A DNA stretch of 64,000 nt from Apus apus (taxonomy: Eukaryota > Chordata > Aves > Apodiformes > Apodidae), in NCBI RefSeq assembly GCF_020740795.1, contig NC_067283.1, positions 2,445,659 through 2,509,658 of the forward strand, read 5' to 3'. This document shows, piece by piece, positions 1-10,800 of the stretch. How positions within the stretch are numbered: the first letter of the stretch is position 1; the number at the start of each line of letters is the position of its first letter. A program made the translations under genes and the position numbers. The notes under the pieces were generated by a model. That model was not told the DNA's origin, did not search any database, and worked only from the letters and a program-made list of their open reading frames with translations.

Positions 1-1867
1 TCTCAGAAGAATAAAGAGGAGATTAGCAGCAGATGCTGCTGCTTCTCTGTGGCTCTAATCAGCAAGCAGAATGCTTTGCATAAGCAAACTTCACTGCACA
101 CTGCAGTAGCCCTGGAGCACTTGGAGCAGACATCTGGCTGGGTGCACATCTGGCAGCATCTCCTCTCCCCCTCCTTATTGCCAGTCCCAAATCAGAAACA
201 GCAGCCATACTGAGACAGAGGGAATAACCCAAAGTGGTCAGGACAGACCTAGCAGCACACTTCCCGCAGCTCAACATGTTCACTATGAAATTAAAATCTA
301 CACCAGCCACACGAGGCCAGAAGAGAAATCCCAGAAGTAAGAGACTGGAATGAGTTACCTGCCGCACTACAGCAGATACCAGCACCACCTGGATTAACAG
401 GAAAGTTACAACCCAGCCCCTTACAAGCCCTGTCAGTCCCTGAGGCACAGTACAACTACACAGTGCTGGTGGTCTTCAGCAGACACATGACCTACAGGCT
501 CAGCAGAGTGTAATGCTGCAGAAGAGGGCTTTTCCCAAAAACATGCACACGGACAACAGGCTGTTTCCTCAGAAATTCAGCCCCAGCAGCAGGAAGTCAA
601 ATGGTTCTTGAGTTGGAAACAGAAGATGTAAGTAGCACTGTTTGGAAAACTTTGCCAGACCACAAGCAATGGACAAGCCTCAACACCAGGATTTGTTTTA
701 CTGGAAAGAGGGAGGGGGGGAAACCTGAGGTCTGCTAAAACGTTCTCCAGGGCTGGTCCAGTGGCTCCTACCAGCGGCCACAATACAACATCCCAAAAAG
801 CAGCAAGAACCATCACTCTTGATGAAACTTAAACTGCAACCGCTCTATCAGGTGCTTGCATCCCGTTCCCCAACCAAATCAATTTTGGGATAAGTCTTGA
901 AACAAACAAACAACTAACAAACCCAAACAAAACTCAGCTACACTGACACCCCAAAACCCAAAGGGGGGCTGCACAGATGGAAAGCCAAGCCTACCCTTTG
1001 CTGCAGGCTGAAGCCCCCGTGACGTGGCTGGGGGCGGGGGGTCTTCAAGGTGAAGGGATGAGAGGGGGATTTGGCTCCTGCAGTTCAGCCATCGCTTCCC
1101 AAGGAATAAGAGAGAAGAGGGGGTCGGAGGAGGGGGGCGAGATGGGGGAACCGGATCCACCTGCGCGGCGGGGCCCGGGCCGGTAGCGCCCCCTGCTGGT
1201 CCCGCCTGCGCACCGCGCACAGGTGAGCGCCGGGGGATGCGGAGGCTCCGCGCCTCTCCGCGCTCACCCTCACCTCTGTCGGGAACAAGCTTTGCACCGT
1301 CCCGGGCTGCTGATAGCAGCATGCACCCCCCCAAACAATAAAATTTTTTTAAAAATTAAAAACCAACCCAAAAAACAACTAAGTGGCCGGAGTGATGCCG
1401 GGACCCACTTGCCAGCACCTGATGCTGAAGCACGTGCTTAAATTAGGGCCAAAAAAACAAGTTTTTCGGGGCTGTCTCATGCTGGTCGGGGGGTCAGAGC
1501 ACGCAAGGGGAGCCAAGCTCCCCGACCACCCCGGTTCGGGGCCGCTCCGTCGTGGAAGGGAAGAACGAGGCGCTCTCCCGCTCGCAGAGTTTTTGCTTGG
1601 GAAAAAAAAAAAAATCACAGCAGCTCCCGGAGAGCCCGGCAACGGGATTAGGGGCGCCGAGCTGAGAGCAGAGGGCACGGGCGGAGAGCCGAGGGGACCG
1701 GGCTGTCCTTCCCGGCCCCCTCTCTCGGGGGGCTCCGGGGTGTCAGAGCGGGCGGAGGAGATGCCCGCGCCCACCGAGGGAAGCGGCAGCGCCGGCAGCA
1801 TCCCCGCCGCGGGCGAGATGCGCAAAATGAAACGAAATTAAAGAAAAGGTGGAGCCGGGGCACCTAC
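1..1867 (-). other. WNT9A: 5' part of WNT9A intron 1
   Basis: This is the DNA downstream of the WNT9A exon 1 donor. I searched it for the next exon (the region that would encode the TGSEPLTILPL-type sequence and the FERWNC motif) and did not find it, so intron 1 continues beyond the window. Bases 1-850 are unique-looking sequence with no gene or repeat I recognise; 850-1867 grades into the CpG-rich block. Open frames here (for example 879-1334 minus and 1383-1841 plus) reflect high GC and have no recognisable domain. Confidence 0.8.
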
Positions 1868-1962
1868 CCGAAGTAGGCGGCGGAGGGCCGCGGGGAACAG
1901 GCGAGCAGCCCTAGGAGCGCGCAGGAGGAGAGCCAGCCCAGCAGGACGTGTCCATCCAGCAT
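1868..1962 (-). CDS. WNT9A: WNT9A coding exon 1 (signal peptide exon, partial gene)
   Basis: Read on the minus strand from the ATG at 1962-1960, the exon gives 31 codons plus two bases (GG) of a glycine codon. It starts MLDGHVLLGW and ends CSPRPSAAYFG. The opening MLDG and the closing RPSAAYFG match vertebrate WNT9A as I know it, and the 32-residue length equals that of human exon 1. The exon is followed directly by a GTAGGT splice donor at 1867-1862, so the next intron is phase 2. The middle is a hydrophobic stretch (LLGWLSSCALLGLLAC) that acts as the secretory signal peptide; the mature Wnt begins near AAYFG. WNT9A is a secreted cysteine-rich Wnt ligand acting through Frizzled/LRP receptors, known for joint and skeletal patterning. 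All cysteine-rich coding exons lie left of the window. The exon is short and is identified by its two ends and splice phase. Confidence 0.93.
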
Positions 1963-2014
1963 CTTGCAGCGGCGCCGGCGCTGCTCATCTCGTTCCCCCG
2001 CCGCGCCCGCTACG
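1963..2014 (-). promoter_or_regulatory. WNT9A: Probable WNT9A 5' untranslated leader
   Basis: If transcription starts about 25-30 bases downstream of the TATA box at 2043-2036, the start site falls near 2010-2015 and the leader is only about 50 bases, GC rich, with no upstream ATG seen on the minus strand. The boundary is inferred from the TATA position, not from transcript data. Confidence 0.5.
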
Positions 2015-2035
2015 GCCCCGCCGCCCGCTCCGGGC

Positions 2036-2043
2036 TTCTTATA
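2036..2043 (-). promoter_or_regulatory. WNT9A: WNT9A TATA box
   Basis: The minus strand reads CTATAAGAAG, with TATAAGAA at 2043-2036, 74 bases upstream of the WNT9A ATG. It sits between GC-rich blocks, so the A/T-rich octamer stands out. The position suits a focused start site near 2010-2015. TATA plus GC boxes inside a CpG island is plausible for a developmentally regulated gene. Confidence 0.7.
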
Positions 2044-2065
2044 GCGCGGCCGGAGGCGAGAGCCC

Positions 2066-2130
2066 AGCCGGGGCCGGGGCGGGGCCGGGGCGGGGCCGGG
2101 GGGGCGGGGAGGGGCCGGGGGAGGGCAGGG
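2066..2130 (-). promoter_or_regulatory. GC-box / G-quadruplex-prone cluster upstream of WNT9A TATA
   Basis: The plus strand holds a run of GGGGC and GGGGCC blocks, including two near-tandem copies of an 11-base unit (GGGGCCGGGGC) and several GGGGCGGGG cores. On the minus strand these are CCCCGCCCC, the classic SP/KLF binding core. The block begins about 25 bases upstream of the TATA box. Many closely spaced G runs also give the plus strand (the template strand for WNT9A) strong G-quadruplex potential. Confidence 0.7.
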
Positions 2131-2287
2131 AAAACGTGGGACACTCCCCCGGGAGGCGGGAATTGGGGAGGGAGGGGAGCGGGAAGCGGCGCGGCGGAGA
2201 GAGGGGAGAGGGACGGGACGGGGAGGGGGGTGTCAAAGAGGGTGGGGATGGCAGCCGGGAGGTGCCGGGGCTGGGTGTGACACGGCC

Positions 2288-3112
2288 GGGTGTGCAAGGG
2301 ATGGGTGTGCAAGGGATGGGTGTGCCAGGGCAGGACAGTCGTGCAAGGGCTGGGTATGCAAGGGCTGGATATGCAAGCGCTGGATGTGGCCCGTCTGGGC
2401 AGCTATGCAAGAGCTGGGCAGTCGTGCAAGGGCTGGGTGTGCAAGGGCTGGATATGCAAGCGCTGGATGTGGCCCGTCTGGGCAGCTATGCAAGAGCTGG
2501 GCAGTCGTGCAAGGGCTGGGTGTGCAAGGGCTGGATATGCAAGCGCTGGATGTGGCCCGTCTGGGCAGCTATGCAAGAGCTGGGCAGTCGTGCAAGGGCT
2601 GGGTGTGCAAGGGCTGGATATGCAAGCGCTGGATGTGGCCCGTCTGGGCAGCTATGCAAGAGCTGGGCAGTCGTGCAAGGGCTGGGTGTGCAAGGGCTGG
2701 GCATGCCAAGTCAGGGCAGTCACGCAGGGACTGAGTGTGTCAAGGATGGGCTGCTGTGCAAGGGTTGGGTGTGCAAGGGCTAGATGTGCCAGGCGTGGGC
2801 TGGGTGTGCCAGGGGTGGGCAGATGTGCAAAATGTAGATGTGCAAGGGGTGGATCTGCCGCATCTGGACAGCTGTGCAAGGTCTGAGCAGTCGCACAAGG
2901 GCTGGACATGCCAGGGTAGGGCATTTGTGCAAGAGACGGGTAGTTGTGCACAGGGTAGGTGTGCAAGGGCTGGTCAGCTCTGCACGGACCAGATGTGCAA
3001 CAGCCACTCAGTTGTGCAAACGTTAAGGGTGCAGCCTCTGGGTGGTCACACAAGGGCTGAGGGTGCAAGTGCTGGTCCATCCTGCAAGAGCTGGGCAGCT
3101 GTGCAAGGCTGA
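2288..3112. repeat. Degenerate minisatellite field built from 15-19 bp 'GTGCAAGGGCTGGGT' units
   Basis: The whole segment is made of variants of a 15-base unit (GTGCAAGGGCTGGGT) and 19-base relatives ending CTGGGCAGTC or CTGGGCAGCT. The left end starts around 2288 with copies carrying GATGGGT; the right end decays gradually until about 3112 (GTGCAAGGCTGAAACA). The core at 2341-2700 is a homogenised higher-order array, listed separately. The field begins about 245 bases upstream of the WNT9A TATA box. It is stop-poor in several frames and so gives artificial open frames on both strands. Confidence 0.95.
2341..2700. repeat. Higher-order 83-bp tandem repeat, about 4.3 copies
   Basis: Units start at 2341, 2424, 2507, 2590 and 2673, exactly 83 bases apart; the fifth is partial, diverging near 2701. 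Each unit is five subrepeats of 15+15+15+19+19 bases, for example GTGCAAGGGCTGGGT, GTGCAAGGGCTGGAT, ATGCAAGCGCTGGAT. Copies 2 to 4 look identical and copy 1 differs by a single base (GGGTATG instead of GGGTGTG), so the array expanded or was homogenised recently relative to the degenerate flanks. Length polymorphism or assembly collapse is likely. Confidence 0.95.
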
Positions 3113-5261
3113 AACATGCTGCTTGATATTTCAAGCACCAGGCAGCCATGGGAAGGCAAGATGGGCAGGGGTGAGCCAGCACGGACAGAGGTGACTGTGC
3201 TGCTGCTGGGTGTGGAAAGGCAGCACACACCCCTCTGCACACACTCACTCCCAACCCTGTGCAAGGGCGATGCACCCCAGCGGTTGCTGGGGACAAGGGA
3301 CAGCTGGGATTGCTGGACAGAGGGGAGCACAGTCACCCCGAGGTATGGACAGGCTGAAGAGCACCCCAGCTGGGAAGCAGTTAATGGCCTAAATGTCAGC
3401 CCTTGGTGACAAAGTTGTTCCAGGGCTACTGAAGACGTCACACTCACCCGTCATTCTCGAGGCAATTTCTGCACCCGCTGCTGCCCAGGAACAAACAGGT
3501 TTTCCTCCTGAGCGTGCCTGTGTGTCATTCTGCTGAACCCCACCCCCCACTGTGTCCCCAGGAGGACACGCAGGGACGTGACACTGGATTCCCATCTCAA
3601 AAGCTACCATTCTCAGGGGTTTAAACCATTCAGCTCTGCAGAGCTGTGCCCAGCAGGTGACAACTGGGTGCATGAGGAGTCAGTGAGACCCTTGGAGAGC
3701 TGTGGTGGGATTTGTCTGTTTCTGACCCTCATAATCTGCAGACAAACTAACTGAGGAACCACACAGGGGAGGGGATGAACTTTTTGTCCTGGAGTGGCCC
3801 TTGGAGTGACACTGGGCCTTGCACTCTGGCATTTCCAGCCTTCCCAGCACTGTGTAAACTGTTTGGCTTCTGCTTATAAAAGCTGGGGAGGGCTGGGCCG
3901 GGGGGAAAAGCTGCTTTAATTGTTAATATATAAAACATCTTAGGCCAGTCCCTGAGCAAACCTTTGCAAAACAGCCTTGTGGAAAAGCAGCCCACTTTGC
4001 ACCACGCAAATCTTCACACATCCACACGTGCACACCTGGGGAGGGGGTCTAGGGGCTCCCACTGCAGCTCTGCACCCCTCGGGATGGTGGCTGAAACATG
4101 CAAGGGGGAGTGTCAAACCCAATGAAGCAAGTGGCTTCCTCAAATCTGCATGATTCTTCAAGGTCTGGGAATATCTCAGTTCCCTCATCCCGATGGTTGG
4201 GGTGAAGTGACACTGTGCCACCACTATGTGTGCCCCCGTGAGTGCTGGATTGTGAGCAGCCCCTGGACTCTGTGGGTGATTGCAGCCTGGCAGAGACCAG
4301 CAGCAAGATTGCATTAAAGCCCCATCTAGAGGCCTTTCACTAAGGAAAGTTTGGGAGATGAGGACCATCTCTGAAACCATGTTGGGTGTCCTCATTCTCC
4401 CACCCAAGCTCTTCCAACTTAAGAAAAAGCAATGAAGGACTGCTGGTGGAGGGGAAGGCAAGCAAGGTTATATGTATACATTATTTGGAGGCTTTGTCTG
4501 AGTGTTTCCCTGCTGGAAAACACAGTTTAAGAGCCAGTCTTCACACGTGTCCCCAAGAAGCTGCTGCACCCAACACGTGGAAGGAAACTCCAGTGACGCC
4601 AGGCAGCCCTGAGGCAGAGCTCCAGGGCACTCAGCCAGTCATGGAAAGGCAGTGTGACCCTTGCTGTTACTTCTTCTTCCCTGATCAAGGTGCCATAGCT
4701 GGGGTGATGCTGTGGGGTGTGTGCCACTCTTTCCAAAGTGAGACAACACCAAAAATAGTCACCACTTCTCCTTTCAGCTGGGGGAAAGGGGAAGCCCAAG
4801 TGGGTGCTGACTCCTCCAGAGATTTGGTACTCGCAGATGCTCCTTGTCATGCCTGGAGACCTTCCAGTGGTCCTGGGTGCAGCATCCCCCTGGGGAAGCT
4901 TTGTGGCTTTCCAGGTCCTTCAGCAGTCCCCAGGGTGAACAAAAGCTGGGTGTTTCTTCTCTGTGGTAGTGGTCTTAGATCGTGTCCCCATAGCCACCAA
5001 CAGCAGAGGGCAGTGCCACATCAGTGCAGTGCTGCCTTGACAAGGGCAGTGAGGACACACTGGCCTGCACTTGGTGTGTAAGTGGGCATTTTTCAGCAGA
5101 GTGTTTTATACCCAGGATGGAGGGGACAGACCATAGAGCAGAGCAAAGCAGCAGAGTGGCCCAGGTGTTTGGCATTTCAACTGATAATTCCAGAGGGGCA
5201 AAATCTTCACCAGGGAATGGTGTCACTGCCAGCACCGTGACATCCTCTGTAGGATCAAAAG
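3113..5261. other. Intergenic DNA, no gene recognised
   Basis: This is moderately GC-rich sequence between the minisatellite and the first CR1. It contains the longest open frame in the window (4386-5081 plus, 231 codons), which shows no domain, signal peptide or family resemblance and is not supported as a gene. No interspersed repeat or RNA gene was seen. Confidence 0.6.
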
Positions 5262-5520
5262 ATGTCAGGGTGCAATGGGTAGAAAGAGGGGAGATTTAGA
5301 TGAGATATTAGGAAGAAATTATCTCCTGTGAGGGTGGTGAGGCACAGAAACAGGCTGCCCAGAGAAGCTGCAGGTGCCCCATTCCTGGAAATGTTCAAGG
5401 CCAGGCTGGATGGGGCTTGGAGCAACCTGTTTTAGTGGGAGATGTCCTGCCCATGCAGGGGTGGTGGAACTAGATGGTCTTTAATGTCTCTTCTAACCCA
5501 AACTATTCTATGATTCTATG
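5262..5520 (+). mobile_element. CR1 LINE 3' fragment
   Basis: The sequence follows the avian CR1 3' untranslated consensus: GAGATTTAGATGAGATATTAGG, then the GGTGGTGAGGCAC, AGGCTGGATGGGGCTTGGAGCAACCTG and GGAACTAGATGG blocks, ending in the TTCTATGATTCTATGA tail. It is 5'-truncated and has no coding part. Confidence 0.95.
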
Positions 5521-7167
5521 AATGCTAAAGCTAGGCAAGAAGCCCCAGAATAGTTGTTGCTGGACCCACCTCTACTTTAGCATCCATGGAAAACCTACAT
5601 CCTAACCCCAGCCCCACCACTGTGCTTCTGTAACGTGCTTCTGCATGCAAGACAGTTGGTGAAGTGACCTGCAAGGATCCCAGAAAAGGGACCTTGCATC
5701 TTGAGCCCACTGACAGGGTGAGCTCTACCTCCCAGCCCTACAGGTGACACCAAGCAGTGACAGCCAGCCATCATAGTCAAGGAGACATCCTCAGACAGCA
5801 CAAGGCTTTTGCAGCTGTACCATCAAGATCTTCTGAAGAACGTTAGAGCAGATCTGGAGAGTGACTTCAAGTTTTCCTTCTCCATGACTCAGCTCTCAGG
5901 CAGGGCTCAGTCTGCCTGCATAGCTCCAGAGGCTTCCCCACTCCAGAGAAACCCCCACCACCATCCTCACCATGGTTTTTGCAAGAAACCCAGCACGTCT
6001 TTTGCTTGGGATTCCCCTTACTTCCCTGTGGCTTTGCTCCAGGTGCTCTTCTCTGCAGCACAGAACTGGGCTCTGTCTTGCCCTCCAAGCAGCTCCCCTT
6101 AGAAAGGCCAGGACTTCGACCAGCTCACTGAGGTCTCACTCCATGAACCAAACCTCTCCAGGGCAGCAACTCCAGCTCAGCGGGGCGGTTGAGTCATAGG
6201 AGTATGAGAGGGAAGGAAAATACCCATGAGGTCACCTCGTTCATCCCTCGCTGCCAGTCCTGCATGGGTTCCCCACCAGATAATTGGCACTCACTCCCAG
6301 AGTGGAGTAACTCAAGCAAAGCAACAAGAGGTGGGGACCTCACCAGGCTCTGTCTGGGCTGGGTATCTGAGGCTGTGCCTGGGATAGCTGAGAAGCCTCC
6401 AGCTGCATTTCCTCCTGATAGTTTGCCTCCAAGACGAGCCACTCACATTTCCCTTCCTCAGTTTCCTTAATTAGAAGTGGGCCTGGCATTTATCTGCCCT
6501 CCGGATACAGTCTGAAATAACAGACAAGACCCGGGAACGCCGCCTGCCCACGGGACGTCGTTTATTCCACCATCCCAAGGGTCACACCGTGCAAGTTCCC
6601 CCCACCACCACCTCCTCCTTCATTTCCAGTTACTCTTTTTTCGCCATCACGTGGACTTCCAGGGTGTTTCCTCCCTCTGAGTGATCACAAGCAGTCTGGA
6701 AGCCAGACTCTCTCTTCTTTTCCATCAGGCATGAAGGCAGTTAGTGTCACCCTGGGGACAGCTCTGAGCTTCAGGCCGTGGGGTGCTGTGTTATATCTCC
6801 ACCACGGTCAATGATTTTGAGGGGTAGAAATGTTGACAAAACATGCCTGTTGCTTTCAATCAGGCTACTGAAAGCCAATCTGAGAGCATCCCTGCTTCCT
6901 CAGAGCTCTGGATAGTGCAAATCACTGTAAAGAAGGAGCAGCATGATCCTGATCACCCCTGTCCCCACTTGTGACTTGTGTCTCCCCCCCATTTCCAAAT
7001 GAAGAGAAGGCACTGAAGCCAGCTGCAGACCATTACTTCAGTGTTATTGCAGGCAAAGACCAAATGAGAGCCTGTCATGCCATGATGGTTTGCAAGCCAT
7101 TCTCCATCATGGAGCACCTTCTCCCTCCTTTCCATCCGGGGGCAGAGCTGGATGCAGGGACAGAGAA
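5521..7167. other. Intergenic DNA, no gene recognised
   Basis: Unique-looking sequence with no exon-like segment bounded by splice signals that I could link to a known protein. Short open frames near 5809-6102 and 6189-6470 have no recognisable motif. Confidence 0.55.
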
Positions 7168-7360
7168 ATCATAGAATCGTAGATCATATAATCATAGAAT
7201 GGTTTGGGTTGGAACGGACCTTTAGAAGTCACCTAGTCCAACCTCCCTGCAGTGAACAGTGACATCTTCAACTAGATCAGGTTGCTCAGAGCCAAATCCA
7301 ACCTGACCTTGAACATTTCCAGGGATGGGACATCTACCACCACACTGGGCAACCTGTGTG
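7168..7360 (-). mobile_element. CR1 LINE 3' fragment
   Basis: Starts with the reversed tail (repeated ATCATAGAAT), then GGTTTGGGTTGGAACGGACC and the GACATCTTCAACTAGATCAGG variant block. That variant (CTGCAGTGAACAGTGACATC and CAACCTGACCTTGAACATTT) is shared with the copy at 46658-47335, marking one subfamily. Confidence 0.93.
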
Positions 7361-7811
7361 TTCCCCCAGCAGCAGAAGGTGCAGGACCACCAGCTTTGTC
7401 CTCTGAGATCTATTTGCTGTGGAGACCCTGCTGAACTCATTGGGCTACAAATGTTGGGTTTTTTTGCTTGCTCCTTTGTAAATGTAGCCCCAAATGAGGC
7501 AAGTGTGATGGAAACAGAACCAGAATCGGGCCAGGGCATCAAGCTGTTGTGGGACTGACCCCTAGGAGGGCCCCTCACACCAAATCTCAATCACTAAACC
7601 TCACTCCCATCAGAGATCCCCTCTCTTAACTGATTACAGGACCCATATTAAAATACTTTGAAAGGGACTTAACCAACAGGTCCCAATAGGCATCTGTTAC
7701 ACAGCAGCTAAATCTTATTAAGAACCTTACTCCTGGCCCACGGTAACAGGCTCATGCAGATCCTTTCTGAGCATTGCCAGGTCTGGGTATAATCAGGCAA
7801 TCTCATAAAAT

Positions 7812-7860
7812 ATGTTTACAAGGGGCCTCAGGAGGTCATCTAGTCCAGCCCCTACGCCAC
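7812..7860 (-). mobile_element. Probable very short CR1-like relic
   Basis: The stretch GGCCTCAGGAGGTCATCTAGTCCAGCCCC resembles the reversed CR1/L3-type 3' region but lacks the usual tail and is only about 50 bases, so the call rests on one motif. Confidence 0.4.
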
Positions 7861-10800
7861 GACAGGAGCAGTTCCATTCTTACTGATTTTTAAGAGCAAT
7901 CAGCAGGCATTCTGCTCTTCTGTTATGCCAGTAAGAGAAAAGAGACAGGAAACTATTCAGCTTTCCTAAGGCTCCTCCAAGCACTGTATCTTGTGCAAGA
8001 AGAGTAAGGGGTGATTTTAGGAGCACTCAGTCCTCGCCCCTTAGTGTAAGAGGCTATTACTTGAAAGTTAAACTGAAAGAAAGACCAAATCCATCACCTC
8101 TGTGGTGTTGCTCAGGTGGGTGCAGAGACTTTCCCTAAGAGGCATACAAACATACAAACATCGTACACTGGTGAGATGTTTGCAGCTTGTCTACCTTTGT
8201 GCATCCTTTGCAAGGTCTCCTACATCCCAAGGCACACTGTACACACCTTGGCCCATGGGAACTGCTGATACCCTATTGTATTTGCTCTTGGCCTTTGGAG
8301 TGAGGTGCAATGACAGTAATAACCCAGCATCTGCATAGGCTTGCAAGAAATCCCAATTAGGGCAGTCCAACCAGAAGCAGCTCAACAACCTCCAGCAGCA
8401 GATATATGTCCCACTCAGGGGAAGCTCTCTGGACTCCTGTAGTACAAAGTCTCCATGGTGGTGAAGAGCAATACCTTTGCAGAGCTTTGAAAGCATCCAT
8501 GAGGTGAACCTGTGAGCAAATCATGCCCAGGGGCAGGTAAGGATGCTGCCCTTCAGGCAATAAGGTCTTGCAGTGAGGTGGAGAGCAGAGGGAGACTCAG
8601 TGGGACTCCCCCAAATATCTTTGATGGGCCTGAACCATAGGAAAGCACCATCAGGGTTCCACAAGCCTCAGGCCTTGCTGATATTATATATGTATGTGTG
8701 TGAAACAAAATGTTTTCAAACATCTTAATTTTGAATGGCTAAACATCATTTAAAAAATTGGAATCATAAATTATCTCCCACTTCTGGAAAGCCCAGTAAA
8801 TGCTTCTCTTCAGGTCCAACAATTTCTCACTGGCAGTAAAGGACATCTCTTTTCACTGATGCTCCCAAGAGCTGGCGTAATTATTTTTAAATGACCTAAA
8901 GACAGTGATTTTGCCACCTGTTCCATTGCATGTTTTGCCTCAGTTGTGCTCTGCTCTGGCAAGGGATTTTTTTTTTTCCAAAGTACACAAGTAATACGAA
9001 GCAGTTATGTGAGCAAACCCAGACAGGTTGTCTGTTACATGGACACCTTTCTTCTAGTGCTTTCATGGAGAATTGAGGACTTTATAGTCTGGGCCAGAGT
9101 GATTCTTAATGCAATTAGTCCCAGTGGAAAATAAAGTCCTTATTGTCTTTATGACAACCAGGCATGCCAGGAATGATTGTGTTTTTGTTAGACACAGCTG
9201 CAGGAGGTGCTTTTAAGGTCTGAAGAAATAAAGCCAAGGAAGCAGAGACTCTTCTCACACTCTGCCTGTGCCCTTGCTGTAAAACAGTGACTTTGGTGAC
9301 ACTTTCCTCCCTTAGGAAAAATCAAATAGAAGAGAGAGACCTGAATGGGTGCAGGATGCAGGGAGAGGCCCCTGTGTGAGCTCAGCAGCTCCTTGGAGAT
9401 GATTAACACCAGTAAGGTGGTGCCAGCCCTGAAGCAGCTCCCAGACTGGCTGCTCACCAGCAGACTAGGGAGATAATGGAGGTGGTAGGAGAGCAGCTGG
9501 AGAAGGGAAGCTGGGAAACTGGGGCTGTGCGTGTGTGGGGGTAGATATTAGGAGAGCTGAAGGTGACACAAGGGTTACTGTGAGGGGAAATGTCAGGATG
9601 AGGATCTATAGGAGACCTTAGGAGCTCTGCTCTTGTAGGACCTCTTGTTTACCTCATCCTTAGGATGACAGGTGCCCTGGGCTAAACTATTCCTCTATCT
9701 TTAAGGTCACCCACCTTGTGTCTGTATCTTAGGGCCTGATGGCAATGACCAGGGACATACCCAAGTAAAGGGCTTTTGCCTCAAACATATATTAAACCAG
9801 TTAACCATGGTCCCTGAAAGAGAAGAGGAGAGGAATGGTAATGTGTGAAAAAAAGGGAAAGAAAAAAAAAGGGGAAAAGAAAAGACAATGGGGAGTAGAG
9901 GCTGCATTTCAAGAGTCCAGCTGGCCCCTGTTTCTGTGTCCCTGGATGAAGTCACGGGTGTCCCCTTGGAGAGAGGTACATAGAAACCTCTTTAGATCTT
10001 GGCAAATTACTTTTGGTTGATGTTTTGTACTAGTTTCCAGCCGCCCCAGTGGTCTGTGGATGTTGCTATCCACCATGGTTGTTTTTTTTTCCAAAGTTCT
10101 CCTAATTAACTAGCACCTTGATAAAAAAAAGTTTAAGAAGGAAAAAATTCTCTTATTGATTCCTATTTTCTTCCTGCCGATTAATTTTGGGTCTCTCCTA
10201 TGACAGGTCATAGAATCTACTTTTCCTGGACTTCATGGGTTGCAACACGGGGCCAGACATGTGAGATGGGCTGGAGTGTGCTGAATGTCAAAGCATGATC
10301 ATGGGAAGTGAGGGAAAGAGCAGGGTGTGTTTTGGTGACTGAGGCTGTGGATGCTCATCCTGGATCCAGTTCTCTCCATTGGTTCCACTGAGAAGGGATA
10401 AAGGATGTTGGATCCATTTTTAACATGGCAAAGAACAAGAAATCATAAGAACAATGGATGAAGAACAGGCCTGGGTAATGTCTTTTCTCTATTTTTTAAT
10501 ATTTTTTTTTTTTTTATGCGTAGTGAATTGTTTAGAAATGGGAATTCAGGAGGGAGAGAAGATATTCATAAATTTGTGTTGAAATACTGTGGGCTGGAGA
10601 AAAGGTGGGAGAACATTTCTGAGGAAAAAAGGAAACATTTCCCTGCAACCTTCTCAAGGCAGGTCCAAAATGCCAACAGATTTCCTCGGATATTTCAAAA
10701 TATGACCTTTTTGTTTAAAAATTATATGCTGTCTTTTTAAAAAAGTCCCAATGTGCAAAGGAAAGTCAGTAAAGGGGGGAGTGAAATGTGGCCAGAAGGA

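Larger units (their letters stand above)
1140..2275. other. CpG-island-like block over WNT9A exon 1 and promoter
   Basis: G+C rises sharply and CpG is frequent from about 1140 to 2275, compared with clearly CpG-poor DNA on both sides. The block spans the start of intron 1, exon 1, the TATA box and the GC boxes. It contains an A13 run near 1600 and an A/T-rich patch at 1333-1380. Edges were judged by eye. Confidence 0.75.

Noticed and set aside
879..1841. Open frames of about 150 codons on both strands in WNT9A intron 1
   Set aside because: They lie in GC-rich island DNA, are rich in Pro/Arg/Gly on both strands, and have no family match.
2341..2700. Regular repeats that could suggest a CRISPR array
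   Set aside because: The units are directly adjacent with no unique spacers, decay into degenerate subrepeats, and lie in avian genomic DNA; this is a minisatellite.
2136..2886. Open frames of 215 and 198 codons with Cys/Trp-rich repeats
   Set aside because: The same 83-bp DNA unit is open in all three plus frames and largely on the minus strand; the peptide pattern follows from the DNA period.
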